From the NCBI GenBank assembly GCA_026874595.1, contig JAPPUL010000069.1:1488001-1552000 (forward strand): a DNA stretch of 64,000 nt, read 5' to 3'. Below are positions 8,414 to 18,155 of this stretch, piece by piece (within the stretch, counting starts at the first letter, position 1; every line of letters begins with the position of its first letter). This stretch comes from Sipunculus nudus (lineage: Eukaryota; Annelida; Sipuncula; Golfingiida; Sipunculidae). The notes under the pieces are model-generated. The model had not been told where the DNA came from. It saw only the letters and a program-made list of their open reading frames with translations, and did not search any database. The position numbers and the translations under genes are program-made.

Positions 8414-11400
8414 GTTATAGTCTCCTTTCATTTCAAGATGTAGTATATTCATAATTAAAATAATCATAGTGCATCTCTCGTTATAGTCTCCTTTCATTTC
8501 AAGATGTAGTATATTTTAGAATTGGAGGAGATTAAGGCGAGGATTGTTATAGTACCCTTTCATTTCAAGATGTAGTATATTGTATTATATTCTGTTGTAG
8601 CACGCAAAGTTGTTATAGTACCCTTTCATTTCAAGATGTAGTATATTTAATACTTGACAACTTAAAAAGAGTGTTTGGTTATAGTACCCTTTCATTTCAA
8701 GATGTAGTATATTGTATTATATTCTGTTGTAGCACGCAAAGTTGTTATAGTACCCTTTCATTTCAAGATGTAGTATATTGTTATCGAACTCGCTCGAGCT
8801 CGCAAAGCAGTTATAGTACCCTTTCATTTCAAGATGTAGTATATTAAAGGGTAGCGCTAAGACGATGACACTTAAGTTATAGTACCCTTTCATTTCAAGA
8901 TGTAGTATATTTTATTTTTACTCTTTTTGTTTACAACTTTAGTTATAGTACCCTTTCATTTCAAGATGTAGTATATTATATAAATGCATCCGGCTTTCTA
9001 ACAATATGTTATAGTACCCTTTCATTTCAAGATGTAGTATATTCAAAGACAATCTTGTAACACTAAACTATCTGTTATAGTACCCTTTCATTTCAAGATG
9101 TAGTATATTGGCATGCTTAATATTGTAAGCCATCGCTTTGTTATAGTACCCTTTCATTTCAAGATGTAGTATATTTTATAGCGTAGCGCTTGACGATTCT
9201 AGCGAGTTATAGTACCCTTTCATTTCAAGATGTAGTATATTGTTAGAGAAGAGGATATATTGAAGACTTGGGTTATAGTACCCTTTCATTTCAAGATGTA
9301 GTATATTTCATAAAATAATCCACAAAATACTGGCACTGTTATAGTACCCTTTCATTTCAAGATGTAGTATATTTGATACCTTGCAACCTAAGCCCCATCA
9401 CTAGTTATAGTACCCTTTCATTTCAAGATGTAGTATATTTACATTATCTGTCATAGTTTCTCCATCTTCGTTATAGTACCCTTTCATTTCAAGATGTAGT
9501 ATATTTTTTGCCGTGCCAATAGCTACCATCAAATTGTTATAGTACCCTTTCATTTCAAGATGTAGTATATTAAAGCGGTTAGTTTAAAAGTTTTGTAAAT
9601 CGTTATAGTACCCTTTCATTTCAAGATGTAGTATATTTGCAAAAGATATGCACGTGTATTAACTTGAGTTATAGTACCCTTTCATTTCAAGATGTAGTAT
9701 ATTTTCAATAGAGTTCTAGTATTAATTTCTCCAGTTATAGTACCCTTTCATTTCAAGATGTAGTATATTTTTCATAGTTAGTTAAATCTAGCTATGAGGT
9801 TATAGTACCCTTTCATTTCAAGATGTAGTATATTTACAAGAGACAAAATAATAAAGGCCGTGAAGTTATAGTACCCTTTCATTTCAAGATGTAGTATATT
9901 TGCTCACGGAACTCATACCTATAAGTATTAGTTATAGTACCCTTTCATTTCAAGATGTAGTATATTTTATGATAATTACATAAATACGTTATACGTGTTA
10001 TAGTACCCTTTCATTTCAAGATGTAGTATATTTAAACCGTACTATTTACGACATTTCTTGTGGTTATAGTACCCTTTCATTTCAAGATGTAGTATATTCG
10101 AGTCGAGAAACATCGTTACATCAAGTGTGTTATAGTACCCTTTCATTTCAAGATGTAGTATATTAGCGCCATACTCGCCTACACCAAAATATCGGTTATA
10201 GTACCCTTTCATTTCAAGATGTAGTATATTTAATACGATTGCCGAATGTGCTGCTCGTTCGTTATAGTACCCTTTCATTTCAAGATGTAGTATATTTTTT
10301 GCTTTGTTGAACCGACACGGACGCTTGTTATAGTACCCTTTCATTTCAAGATGTAGTATATTATCTTTTGAATTTTTGACACTTAAATAACCGTTATAGT
10401 ACCCTTTCATTTCAAGATGTAGTATATTTTAATTCAATCAGCTCGTGAAAGTAATCATGTTATAGTACCCTTTCATTTCAAGATGTAGTATATTTACCAT
10501 AAAGATGACACCACGCCAATATAGGTTATAGTACCCTTTCATTTCAAGATGTAGTATATTAAATCAACCGGACGGCTTCGTAAGAAAACAGTTATAGTAC
10601 CCTTTCATTTCAAGATGTAGTATATTATAGCAATGAAATAATACTTTTTATTTTTTGTTATAGTACCCTTTCATTTCAAGATGTAGTATATTTGTAGCAA
10701 TAAGGGATGTAGACCGACTTTTGTTATAGTACCCTTTCATTTCAAGATGTAGTATATTAAATCGAAGGTTAACGCCCTTATCCAATTTGTTATAGTACCC
10801 TTTCATTTCAAGATGTAGTATATTAATCTTTTACTTCCTTCTTTAGATAATTAGGTTATAGTACCCTTTCATTTCAAGATGTAGTATATTTCTTTCAACT
10901 TTAATAAATAACTAGCAACAGTTATAGTACCCTTTCATTTCAAGATGTAGTATATTGCTTAACAGGTACATCATTTAAAGCTATAGGTTATAGTACCCTT
11001 TCATTTCAAGATGTAGTATATTAACATAAGGCATACCCGACTTCTCATACTTGTTATAGTACCCTTTCATTTCAAGATGTAGTATATTAAAAAACCACTT
11101 TATCCAAAAGTCCAGATAGTTATAGTACCCTTTCATTTCAAGATGTAGTATATTATAATAAGTCCAAACCTCACAAAACAAATTGTTATAGTACCCTTTC
11201 ATTTCAAGATGTAGTATATTTACAAGAGACAAAATAATAAAGGCCGTGAAGTTATAGTACCCTTTCATTTCAAGATGTAGTATATTTCAGAATGGAACGG
11301 GCTAACGGATGCTAATGTTATAGTACCCTTTCATTTCAAGATGTAGTATATTTTTTTAATGCGTTACTAACACCATGCGCTAGTTATAGTACCCTTTCAT

Positions 11401-11682
11401 TTCAAGATGTAGTATATTAGCTTGCGCATCATAACCTTTTTAAAACTGGTTATAGTACCCTTTCATTTCAAGATGTAGTATATTTTGTTCCGCATATACT
11501 CGCTTAGTCGGCTTGTTATAGTACCCTTTCATTTCAAGATGTAGTATATTGTTTCATAAAATCCTGAAACTCCTTTTTATGTTATAGTACCCTTTCATTT
11601 CAAGATGTAGTATATTATCTCGTTCCCAATAAGGAATATCAACATAGTTATAGTACCCTTTCATTTCAAGATGTAGTATATT
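8414..11682 (+). CRISPR. Type II-C CRISPR array, 50 repeats and 49 spacers
   Basis: The 36-nt repeat starts GTTATAGTACCCTTTC and ends TTTCAAGATGTAGTATATT; spacers are 30 nt, occasionally 29 or 31. I counted 49 spacers. The first two repeats (8414 and 8483) carry TCTCC in place of TACCC, marking the old, leader-distal end; the newest end faces cas2. The GUU...AG start matches repeats pairing with the tracrRNA near 17083, so crRNAs are read on the plus strand, toward the leader, as in other II-C loci where promoters lie within repeats. Two spacers occur twice: the one starting GTATTATATTCTG (from about 8581 and 8713) and the one starting TACAAGAGAC (from about 9835 and 11221). Confidence 0.97.
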
Positions 11683-11966
11683 ACGTGGACTGTAACTTAT
11701 TGTAACGCACAGGGTTACAACGGAAAGTGCCTAGACAAAACGAGAGATTTAGCCAATAACATGAGGCTTTTTCTCTCTTCTTTCTCTCTCCTTTCTCTTG
11801 GCTTTTACCGTAGATGTTGCCTTTTTTATATCTTTTTTTAGCTTTTTTTCACAAAAATAAATCCACATCTTTTTTCTCTTTTTTTTTTAACTTCTCTTTT
11901 TTTTTAACTTCTTAAATAAAGAAAACTTTTTATTACAAAATAAAACATCAATCCTAAATGAAATAA
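11683..11966. promoter_or_regulatory. Probable leader of the II-C array
   Basis: This 284-bp gap lies between the newest repeat and the 3' end of cas2. The first ~60 bp contain a small dyad (TTGTAACGCACAGGGTTACAA), followed by long pyrimidine tracts (CTTTCTC and TTTTT runs) and AT-rich DNA, typical of a CRISPR leader. No gene is visible. The dyad next to the terminal repeat could be an integration or binding site; that is inference. Confidence 0.5.
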
Positions 11967-12290
11967 TTAAAGCAAAAGTAGTTGTTCACCCGCCAGTACC
12001 TCCTCCTCCTTTCTTGTCCCCACAAGTATTTCCATCCTACCAAACTGCTTCTCCGTAACCTGCATAGCTCGAACATTACCCTTTGGCGGGACCGCTTTTT
12101 TCACCTTCTTTATATGGGCTTTAACGCTTTCACTGCCTTTGCATATCCGTCCATAGACAGAATATTGTATCATTACAAAACCTGAGTTTAATAAAAACTT
12201 TCTAAACTTGCTATAAAGCATTCTTTCTTTTTTTGTTTTTGTTGGAAGATCAAAGAAAACTAATAGTCTCATAAAGCGTTCATCTTCCAT
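11967..12290 (-). CDS. cas2: CRISPR-associated endonuclease Cas2 (type II-C)
   Basis: 107 residues with the Cas2 ferredoxin fold: the beta-1 strand RLLVFFDLPT carries the conserved Asp, followed by KKERMLYSKFRKFLLNSGF and QYSVYGR, all typical of type II Cas2. It dimerises and bridges two Cas1 dimers in the spacer integrase. It starts 45 bp after cas1 ends and is last in the cas9-cas1-cas2 operon, beside the leader. The start at MEDERFMRLL is two residues upstream of an equally possible start region; either gives the full fold. Confidence 0.93.
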   Translation of the reverse strand: MEDERFMRLLVFFDLPTKTKKERMLYSKFRKFLLNSGFVMIQYSVYGRICKGSESVKAHIKKVKKAVPPKGNVRAMQVTEKQFGRMEILVGTRKEEEVLAGEQLLLL

Positions 12291-12335
12291 ATCACTAAAA
12301 TTTCATATCACTAAAAACTCTATCATTTATAGCAT

Positions 12336-13229
12336 TTATAGCTTAGGTACAATAAGTAGTTTAGCATCTTTGTCCTGCGTTGCTTTTAAAAGCGAACTAC
12401 AAACTTTATTTATTGCAACAAGGATAGTGTTCTTTTGCCCCTCAAGCATTACTTTGTGGTTTAGTAGGTCTATTAAGGCTATTTTATCTTCCCTTGTTAG
12501 TTCACTTCCTTTGGCTTTTGCTTTCTCTGAAAACAGTTTATGTACTCTTTCGTCTACAAAGGGTCTAAAAACTTCGATTAGGTCATCAGCAAGATTAAAG
12601 GAGTTTAACTCGCTTTTATGGTGTAAACCTAAGGCCCCTATAAAGCCTGTTGCCACTATGTTTCTTGATATTACAGAGCGTATTATTGCATAGCCGTAGT
12701 TTAAGGCTGAGTTTCTTACGTCGTCTTTATAACCTCTAGCAAAGTCATCAAAAAGAGCAGACCAGTATACTTTTGATGCCCTTGCCTCTACATTTTGTTT
12801 GTCCGCTTTGTCTACAAGATCAACAAGCGTTTTTAGTTCAAGATGTTCTTTAGCTCCAATCTTTTTTATTAGGGCACTTTGATTTTCTATCTTAGCTTTT
12901 ACTATCAGTTGCCAGGCACGTCCTTTAAAGGTCTCGCTCCAGCCAATCTGACTTAGAAGGTGTTTGGTAAAGCGGCTGTGCATCGCTATCGGTTGGAAAA
13001 GACCTGTTGGCATGTATTTTTCATTGCAGGATATAAGCGCAATGTTATATTCTGCGCATTTTGATAGTATGGCACTCGTTATTATGACTTCTTTGTGCTC
13101 AATTATTATAACGGAGATCTCACTAATTGCCATGCTAATATTGTCTTGCTCACGTCTTTTAAGCAGTATATTAGCATTCTTAATAGAGAGGCTACAAGGA
13201 TTTTGGACAAATAATGTTTGCCAGGACAT
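12336..13229 (-). CDS. cas1: CRISPR-associated integrase Cas1 (type II-C)
   Basis: 297 residues, usual for type II Cas1. The metal-binding site is visible: Glu148 in NVEARASKVYW, His204 in GLHHKSELNSFNLADD, and Glu219 in DLIEVFRPFVD. The N-terminal beta-domain starts MSWQTLFVQNPCSLSIKN. With Cas2 it inserts new spacers at the leader end of the 8414-11682 array; in type II systems Cas9 and tracrRNA help choose protospacers. It lies 105 bp downstream of cas9. No Csn2 or Cas4 is present in this operon, consistent with II-C. Confidence 0.95.
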   Translation of the reverse strand: MSWQTLFVQNPCSLSIKNANILLKRREQDNISMAISEISVIIIEHKEVIITSAILSKCAEYNIALISCNEKYMPTGLFQPIAMHSRFTKHLLSQIGWSETFKGRAWQLIVKAKIENQSALIKKIGAKEHLELKTLVDLVDKADKQNVEARASKVYWSALFDDFARGYKDDVRNSALNYGYAIIRSVISRNIVATGFIGALGLHHKSELNSFNLADDLIEVFRPFVDERVHKLFSEKAKAKGSELTREDKIALIDLLNHKVMLEGQKNTILVAINKVCSSLLKATQDKDAKLLIVPKL

Positions 13230-13334
13230 AGTCCCCTCCCATTTTTCTTAGTTTTTTCTAAGCTTGTGGACATGCATCTACTTAACAGGTCCATAAAAAC
13301 TATTTTATTGCTTTCTCTTCCTTAGCTCTTTTTC

Positions 13335-16300
13335 TTAGCTCTTTTTCTTAGCTATCTTCCTTTTTATACGTCTCGTCTTTATACGTCTCATCTCTTTTAC
13401 AAGGGGCAGTCTTTTTTCCTTTTTCACCTCTTTGTATTTACCAAGGATATCTATCTGATACTTTTTTATGTATTCTAAGGTGTTTAAGGATACTAGGACA
13501 TCGCTTGCTTTACTAACTGATGAGCCTCCGCTTTTGTCGCTTATTGTAAGTTTTATGTCTTTTTTTTCAAGCTTAAAGGTATAGACTTTTTCTTTGCCTT
13601 GCACATCTTCTTTGATAACAAGGTCCTTGTCTTTATCAAGCTCACCGAGCAATTTAAATTTATTCCTAAAATCATTGTCTATCTTCTTTCCTGTAATATC
13701 TTCTGTGGCTCTATGATTAGGATATATTGGAACAAAAAGATAGCTTGTCTCTTTTTGGTAGACCTCAATATTCTTCTTTATATTATTTTTTCGGTAGACC
13801 TCAATATACTTTATATCCTTTATATTCTCTTGTTTTACTTTCTTCTCAAAACCTTTGTTCTCATGGCCTACCTTTGACTGAAAATGCTCTTGTATTTTAA
13901 TCCTACTATCTGATTGAATAAATTTAAAATATACTAGCCTTGACTTTGCTTCCTTTTTCTTTTTTATTTCGATTAGTTCATCCTTAAATAGGCTAAAACA
14001 AAAGTTAAAGCTAGGATCTATTTTCTCTCCTTTTATGTCTATGTTTGGAAACTCGTCTTCATAAAAATCGCTTGGATACAGAAGAACAAATTTATACTCA
14101 CCTTTGCCATTAGAAAAAACATCAACTCTTTTAACATCTCCTTTCTTAGCAAACCCCTTTCTAACTCTAAACTTATTGTCTCCTTTCTCTTTTTTTATAC
14201 TTATTATCTTTGCCTCATGGGCGGCACCGCTTATTTTGCGTCTCGGGGCAAAGGATACAAATATCTTGTCTACGCTTTCCTTAACAGCTTCTCTAAAACC
14301 CTCAAAAGGTGGAGTGAAGTGAACTTTCCTATTTGTTTCCCTTTTATTTGTTTCTCTTTTAGCTGCCTCAGTTGAGCGCTTTTGTACAGCACTTTGGGTT
14401 GCAAAGGCTATTATAATTGCATCCTCTGCATGGTGGAGGTTAGTGTTTCTATCTTTTTTTCCAATACCCCAATCATGTCTAAGATTTGATGTTAAGGTCC
14501 CACTTCTTACCTTTACCTTTTGTTTTATATTTGGATTATCCCTAAATAAAAGATTTTGCTCTACAAAGTTTTTGAGAAAACGTGAGGCATAGGCTGTGTC
14601 AATAAGATTTCTTGCCATAAAACCTTCTCCTTCTGTATCTTCCTCACTTAGCTCATCTCCGTGCCTTTTGGGCAGTGTTGTATTAAAGAGTTTGTTTTGT
14701 TTTGCCTGTTTTATTTTTAAGGCTTTTACGCGTTCTTGGAACTCATGCCACTCTTTACTATTCACATCGCCCTTACCAAGCCACTCAAAGGGCGTTTTAT
14801 TGCCTTTCTCTTGATTCTCGCTACTAAGGCAAAGACCTTTGTTGTTTAGGCTATTATCAAAGCTTCTGCTCTCGGGTAGTATATGATCAATCTCTACATA
14901 GCCTTGCTCTAAAAGCCTCTTTGCCTCTATTGGCTTGCCAGAATATATACATTTACTTTGTTGCTCCTTAAGAAGTCTAAATTTTGTAATGTCCTTCCCA
15001 CTTGGCTCGCAGTTAAATAACTCCCTAAAGTGTTCTATAGCCTGCTCTTTATCCTCTCTGAAGGCTTTTTGTCCCATTGCTATTTCTATTTTCTTCTTTG
15101 CTGAGTGATGTAGCTCCCTTGCAAGCTCTATGTGCATAGCATCAAACTTGCCATACTTCCTTATTATCGCATTTATAAGTAATCTAAATTGGGAGAGCAC
15201 CCTTTTTACTGTAGGGTTTGTTATTTGGTAGTTTTCTTCTTCGTTTAGAGGTCTTAGAAACTCTTCTTTTGCTTTTGAGTCTGATTTTGAGTGATGTCCA
15301 TACACAATCTTAGCCGCATCATGATACTTATACCCCTTATAAAGCTCTTTGTTAAGATTTTTTGCTGCTTTTAGAGATATTTGTAAGAAGTCTGAAAAAG
15401 ATAAGCCCAGAAGCTCATTTATAGCCTCAGAAACGATATCTTTATCAAAGTCAAAATGACAAAATACCTTTTCACTTAATTCCTTGCTAGCCTCCTTATC
15501 GTCTTTTGTATAGCTTAGTATTGTTGCTATTTCATCAAATCTATCTCTATCTTTAAAAAGCTTTTCAAATATGCCAAGCTCTGATAGTTTATTTTTTATC
15601 TCATGATACCCTATAAGAGAAGCTTCGAATTTCTTTGCCTCAGGGTCAACATCATATTTGACTCCATTAAACCTATCTTCATGTTTTAGTCCCAATATGT
15701 TTCGTATCCAACTGTACTGCCAGCTTTTAAGCTTTATATTACCCTTTGTATTACTCTCCGACTTGTCGTCTTTTTTCACTACTGCTACCCTTTCTAATAT
15801 CTTAGCTTTTTGCTCTTCGTTAAGCCAATCTTCTTTTTTGAAGAACTCTTTAGGGTCTGTGTTTATCTTTTGTAGCGTCTCTTGGTTTTTATAGTAGTCT
15901 ATTTGTTTAAAGTGTAGTTTTTCATCTATATTTAATTTTTGTCTTAGGCTTTTGTAGCTCGGCTCTTTCACTTGCTTAAAAATCTCAAATATCTCTTCTA
16001 TATCTTTATATTCACAAAGCCTTAATATTTCATTATCATTTGTTGTAGCTTTTGTATTCACAAGGTCGGTATTAAGTATTTTGCCAAGTAATACAAACTC
16101 TTCCGATGTGTAAGCTCTTTTAGGAGCACGAAGTTCACCCTTTTCAAAGTGGCATTTCCCTACCATAGACGCATTGAACTTAAGCGGCCTTTGGCTAAAC
16201 GCTATCTCTTTATATTGCTTCCTAAACTCCTCTTCCGTAAAAGGATTGCCAAACTCTTCTTGCTTTTTAAAGAGCATATTTATCTCTTCTTCTAAAAGTT

Positions 16301-16940
16301 CTCTTGATACAGAGAAATTATAGTTAGCAACTTTGTTCCTTCGTACTCTCTTATCGCTTGGTCTATCTTTTGTTTCTGCATAAACCATTTCTCCTACAGT
16401 CTTGTACTTTTTCTTTTCCATTTCCTCTTTATTCTTTTTTATGCTTTGGAGGATCTTTTTGCCTTCGCTATCTTTCTCCTCCTCAGATTTGCGGTTGGAC
16501 TTATATCCCCTGTGCTTTGCAATGTAAAGTAGCACACGGGCCCATTCAAGATTAGTTAGCTTGCGTCTTAAACCATAATATCTTAGTTTCCATACATCAA
16601 ATTTTGAAAAAAGATTGTTTAGCTCTTTTTTAGATATTAGTTCTTTTTTTATGAGTAGTCTTTTCAGGTTATTTAATCTAACCCTTTTTCTATTTATGAC
16701 CCGTCTTGAACCTCTTGCTTCCCTGCGTTGTGCTGATAGTAAATTTCCACTACGGTCTGTTGGCTGCGTGAAGATCCTAACCCCTCCGTTTAGGATTTTA
16801 CTGCTGCTTTTAAAGCCATTTTTAGAGCCATTATCTTCATATTGTTCTATAAGACTCCAGCCGATAGATGCAACGCCAAGGTCTATACCTAATATTTTTA
16901 CTGACTGAGCAGTTGTCTTCTCTTTTACTGATGTGTCCAT
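13335..16940 (-). CDS. cas9: CRISPR-associated endonuclease Cas9 (type II-C, 1201 aa)
   Basis: RNA-guided DNA endonuclease. RuvC-I is ILGIDLGVASIGW (Asp20); the arginine-rich bridge helix spans ~71-98 (QRREARGSRRVINRKR); RuvC-II is HIELARE (Glu605); HNH is VEIDHILPESRSF (Asp685, His686); RuvC-III is LHHAEDA (836-842, with Asp840). All catalytic residues are present. At 1201 residues it is longer than typical II-C Cas9 (~980-1100). The extra length is mostly after RuvC-III, where ~360 residues hold the wedge and PAM-interacting regions, and it includes a local duplication (YIEVYRKNN / NIEVYQKE). AAGGAGCG precedes ATG 16940. It heads the cas9-cas1-cas2 operon, with the tracrRNA divergent upstream. 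Confidence 0.97.
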   Translation of the reverse strand: MDTSVKEKTTAQSVKILGIDLGVASIGWSLIEQYEDNGSKNGFKSSSKILNGGVRIFTQPTDRSGNLLSAQRREARGSRRVINRKRVRLNNLKRLLIKKELISKKELNNLFSKFDVWKLRYYGLRRKLTNLEWARVLLYIAKHRGYKSNRKSEEEKDSEGKKILQSIKKNKEEMEKKKYKTVGEMVYAETKDRPSDKRVRRNKVANYNFSVSRELLEEEINMLFKKQEEFGNPFTEEEFRKQYKEIAFSQRPLKFNASMVGKCHFEKGELRAPKRAYTSEEFVLLGKILNTDLVNTKATTNDNEILRLCEYKDIEEIFEIFKQVKEPSYKSLRQKLNIDEKLHFKQIDYYKNQETLQKINTDPKEFFKKEDWLNEEQKAKILERVAVVKKDDKSESNTKGNIKLKSWQYSWIRNILGLKHEDRFNGVKYDVDPEAKKFEASLIGYHEIKNKLSELGIFEKLFKDRDRFDEIATILSYTKDDKEASKELSEKVFCHFDFDKDIVSEAINELLGLSFSDFLQISLKAAKNLNKELYKGYKYHDAAKIVYGHHSKSDSKAKEEFLRPLNEEENYQITNPTVKRVLSQFRLLINAIIRKYGKFDAMHIELARELHHSAKKKIEIAMGQKAFREDKEQAIEHFRELFNCEPSGKDITKFRLLKEQQSKCIYSGKPIEAKRLLEQGYVEIDHILPESRSFDNSLNNKGLCLSSENQEKGNKTPFEWLGKGDVNSKEWHEFQERVKALKIKQAKQNKLFNTTLPKRHGDELSEEDTEGEGFMARNLIDTAYASRFLKNFVEQNLLFRDNPNIKQKVKVRSGTLTSNLRHDWGIGKKDRNTNLHHAEDAIIIAFATQSAVQKRSTEAAKRETNKRETNRKVHFTPPFEGFREAVKESVDKIFVSFAPRRKISGAAHEAKIISIKKEKGDNKFRVRKGFAKKGDVKRVDVFSNGKGEYKFVLLYPSDFYEDEFPNIDIKGEKIDPSFNFCFSLFKDELIEIKKKKEAKSRLVYFKFIQSDSRIKIQEHFQSKVGHENKGFEKKVKQENIKDIKYIEVYRKNNIKKNIEVYQKETSYLFVPIYPNHRATEDITGKKIDNDFRNKFKLLGELDKDKDLVIKEDVQGKEKVYTFKLEKKDIKLTISDKSGGSSVSKASDVLVSLNTLEYIKKYQIDILGKYKEVKKEKRLPLVKEMRRIKTRRIKRKIAKKKS

Positions 16941-16969
16941 TTTACGCTCCTTAAATATCTAGTAATCTA

Positions 16970-16985
16970 CAAAATGTAGTTTATT
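16970..16985 (+). promoter_or_regulatory. II-C half-repeat motif between cas9 and the tracrRNA
   Basis: CAAAATGTAGTTTATT matches the last 16 nt of the array repeat at 14 of 16 positions. Its first 11 nt are exactly complementary to ACTACATTTTG in the tracrRNA anti-repeat, which differs at that spot from the array repeats. It lies 30 bp upstream of the cas9 start codon, on the plus strand, about 100 bp before the anti-repeat. It could be a promoter element for a longer tracrRNA or pair with the anti-repeat inside one transcript. Confidence 0.45.
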
Positions 16986-17043
16986 TAAAGATAAAACAGT
17001 TTAGGAAGTTGTTATTATTTTTTTATTTTCTTTACTTTTTTGC

Positions 17044-17082
17044 TTGACAAGCTCTAACTTTTTACTTAAGCTATACATTTGT
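17044..17082 (+). promoter_or_regulatory. Probable tracrRNA promoter
   Basis: TTGACA (17044-17049) is a perfect -35 hexamer. TATACA lies 22 nt further on and TAAGCT 17 nt further on, so the -10 is uncertain. Transcription from here would begin at or just before the anti-repeat, as expected for a short-form tracrRNA. It reads away from cas9. Confidence 0.45.
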
Positions 17083-17195
17083 GGTATACTACATTTTGAA
17101 ATGAAAGGGTCGACTATAATAAGTAGTATGTTTTGTGAGGTTTCGCTACGTAAGGCACTATGTTTATACATATCCGCATTAAAAAAGTAAACCTC
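17083..17195 (+). ncRNA. tracrRNA of the type II-C system
   Basis: The anti-repeat TATACTACATTTTGAAATG, followed by AAAGGGTCGACTATAAT, is complementary to almost the whole 36-nt II-C repeat, with one transition and a two-base bulge in the middle, as usual for crRNA:tracrRNA duplexes. Downstream, GTGAGGTTT can pair with AAACCTCAC (about 17135-17143 and 17183-17191), and TATGT/ACATA forms a small inner hairpin. No T-run follows, so the 3' end is a guess. The position beside cas9 and the plus-strand orientation agree with the direction of the array repeats. Confidence 0.8.
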
Positions 17196-17456
17196 ACATT
17201 TCCTGCCAAAGGACAAAGGACAGATAGGCAAAAGGAAAGAGAGAGAGAGGAAAGAGAGAAGAAAGATAGAAGGGATTAGGCAAAAGCAATAGAGAAGCAA
17301 AAAAAGAGAAGCAAAAGAGAAGCAAAAGAGAAGCAAATAAAAAGCAAAAGAGAAGCAAATAAAAAGCAACTTTTTTACCTAACTCTATTTACTCTCTATT
17401 TACTCTCTATTTACTAGCTCTAAACTCTAGCCTAAGCTAAAAGCTAAAGACAAACC
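17196..17456. repeat. Purine-rich short tandem repeats, no gene seen
   Basis: The plus strand is a GA-rich tract (GGAAAGAGAGAGAGAGG...) followed by repeated AGAAGCAAA units (about 17290-17370) and TTTACTCTCTA copies (about 17390-17412). An open frame on the minus strand across this tract is low-complexity Phe/Leu/Ser and overlaps the tracrRNA, so I do not call it. The tract roughly mirrors the pyrimidine-rich leader at 11760-11960 in inverted orientation. Confidence 0.5.
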
Positions 17457-18119
17457 TTAATTTTCCGAAGACTCCGAAGGTGTCAGATCTGTATACACGT
17501 TAGGGGCAGTGCAGCTAACCTTAAGGCCATTCTTAAGTTGAGTATTCAAAGACAGAGTACCAGAATCATATGCATAAGTTACTACATTACCTGCTGTACA
17601 TGATGCCAAGCGTTTTGGTTCTGGACAGTCAGCATTTGCACTAAACTCTTTTTTGGGTAGATGAGCATCCGTAAGTATATCCTTTAGATTCTTTACTACC
17701 TGATCTCTGTTTGGTATATTTGGCGGCACCCACTGATCAACTCCATTGTTATAGTTAGTTCTGTATTGCGCCTTTGCTGTATCCACAATGCCATCACAAG
17801 CTGCATCTATAATATTTGTAGTACAAGTAATGGTGATTGAATTTGGTGGATTTGGATTTCTCGTCCCTAGCTGCACAGGATTTGATGCGGTAATCTTACA
17901 TGCACCGGTTACAAGAGTTACAGGAGGTTCTTGTCTCTCATTGTCTCCATCAGAGCCACCTGCTTGTCCGCCTTGCCCTTGTGAGCCTTGCCCTGCTTGT
18001 CCTTTGTCGCGACTTGCCCTTTCTTCTCCCGTAGTACCTGTTTTATCATCCTCACAACTCATTAGAGCAAAGCTTAACAATAAAGTTGTAATGGCTAAAA
18101 ACAATCTCATTAGATTCAT
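17457..18119 (-). CDS. Secreted lipoprotein of unknown function, 220 aa
   Basis: The N-terminus is a lipoprotein signal peptide ending in the lipobox LMSC (Cys21), followed by a low-complexity Gly/Gln/Asp linker (QGSQGQGGQAGG) and a ~150-residue domain with seven further cysteines, probably forming disulfides in the periplasm or on the outer membrane. It starts MNLMRLFLAITTLLLSFALM. A paralogue at 55220-55702 has the same end of domain (RLASCTAGNVVTYAYDSG here, VLASCTTGEVVTYAYKSG there) but carries a stop. The promoter region (18156-18205) has the same operator and -35 as the DUF2141 gene at 59214, so both probably answer to the TetR regulator at 58131. Function unknown. Confidence 0.8.
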   Translation of the reverse strand: MNLMRLFLAITTLLLSFALMSCEDDKTGTTGEERASRDKGQAGQGSQGQGGQAGGSDGDNERQEPPVTLVTGACKITASNPVQLGTRNPNPPNSITITCTTNIIDAACDGIVDTAKAQYRTNYNNGVDQWVPPNIPNRDQVVKNLKDILTDAHLPKKEFSANADCPEPKRLASCTAGNVVTYAYDSGTLSLNTQLKNGLKVSCTAPNVYTDLTPSESSEN

Positions 18120-18155
18120 AATTTGTAACCTCTTTTATATTTTTATATTAAAATG

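Noticed and set aside
10042-11268. Open frames with repeated MKGYYN-type residues within the II-C array
   Set aside because: They are translations of the CRISPR repeat on the minus strand; the periodicity is exactly that of repeat plus spacer.
8414-11682. I-B or other type for the first array
   Set aside because: The 36-nt repeat starting GTTATAG and its complement next to cas9 show it is the Cas9 array.
13599-16908. Several plus-strand open frames across cas9
   Set aside because: They are antisense shadows of cas9 without ribosome binding sites or recognisable products.
17001-17369. 122-codon minus-strand frame next to cas9
   Set aside because: It is low-complexity Phe/Leu/Ser translated from GA-rich repeats and overlaps the tracrRNA; no ribosome binding site or family match.
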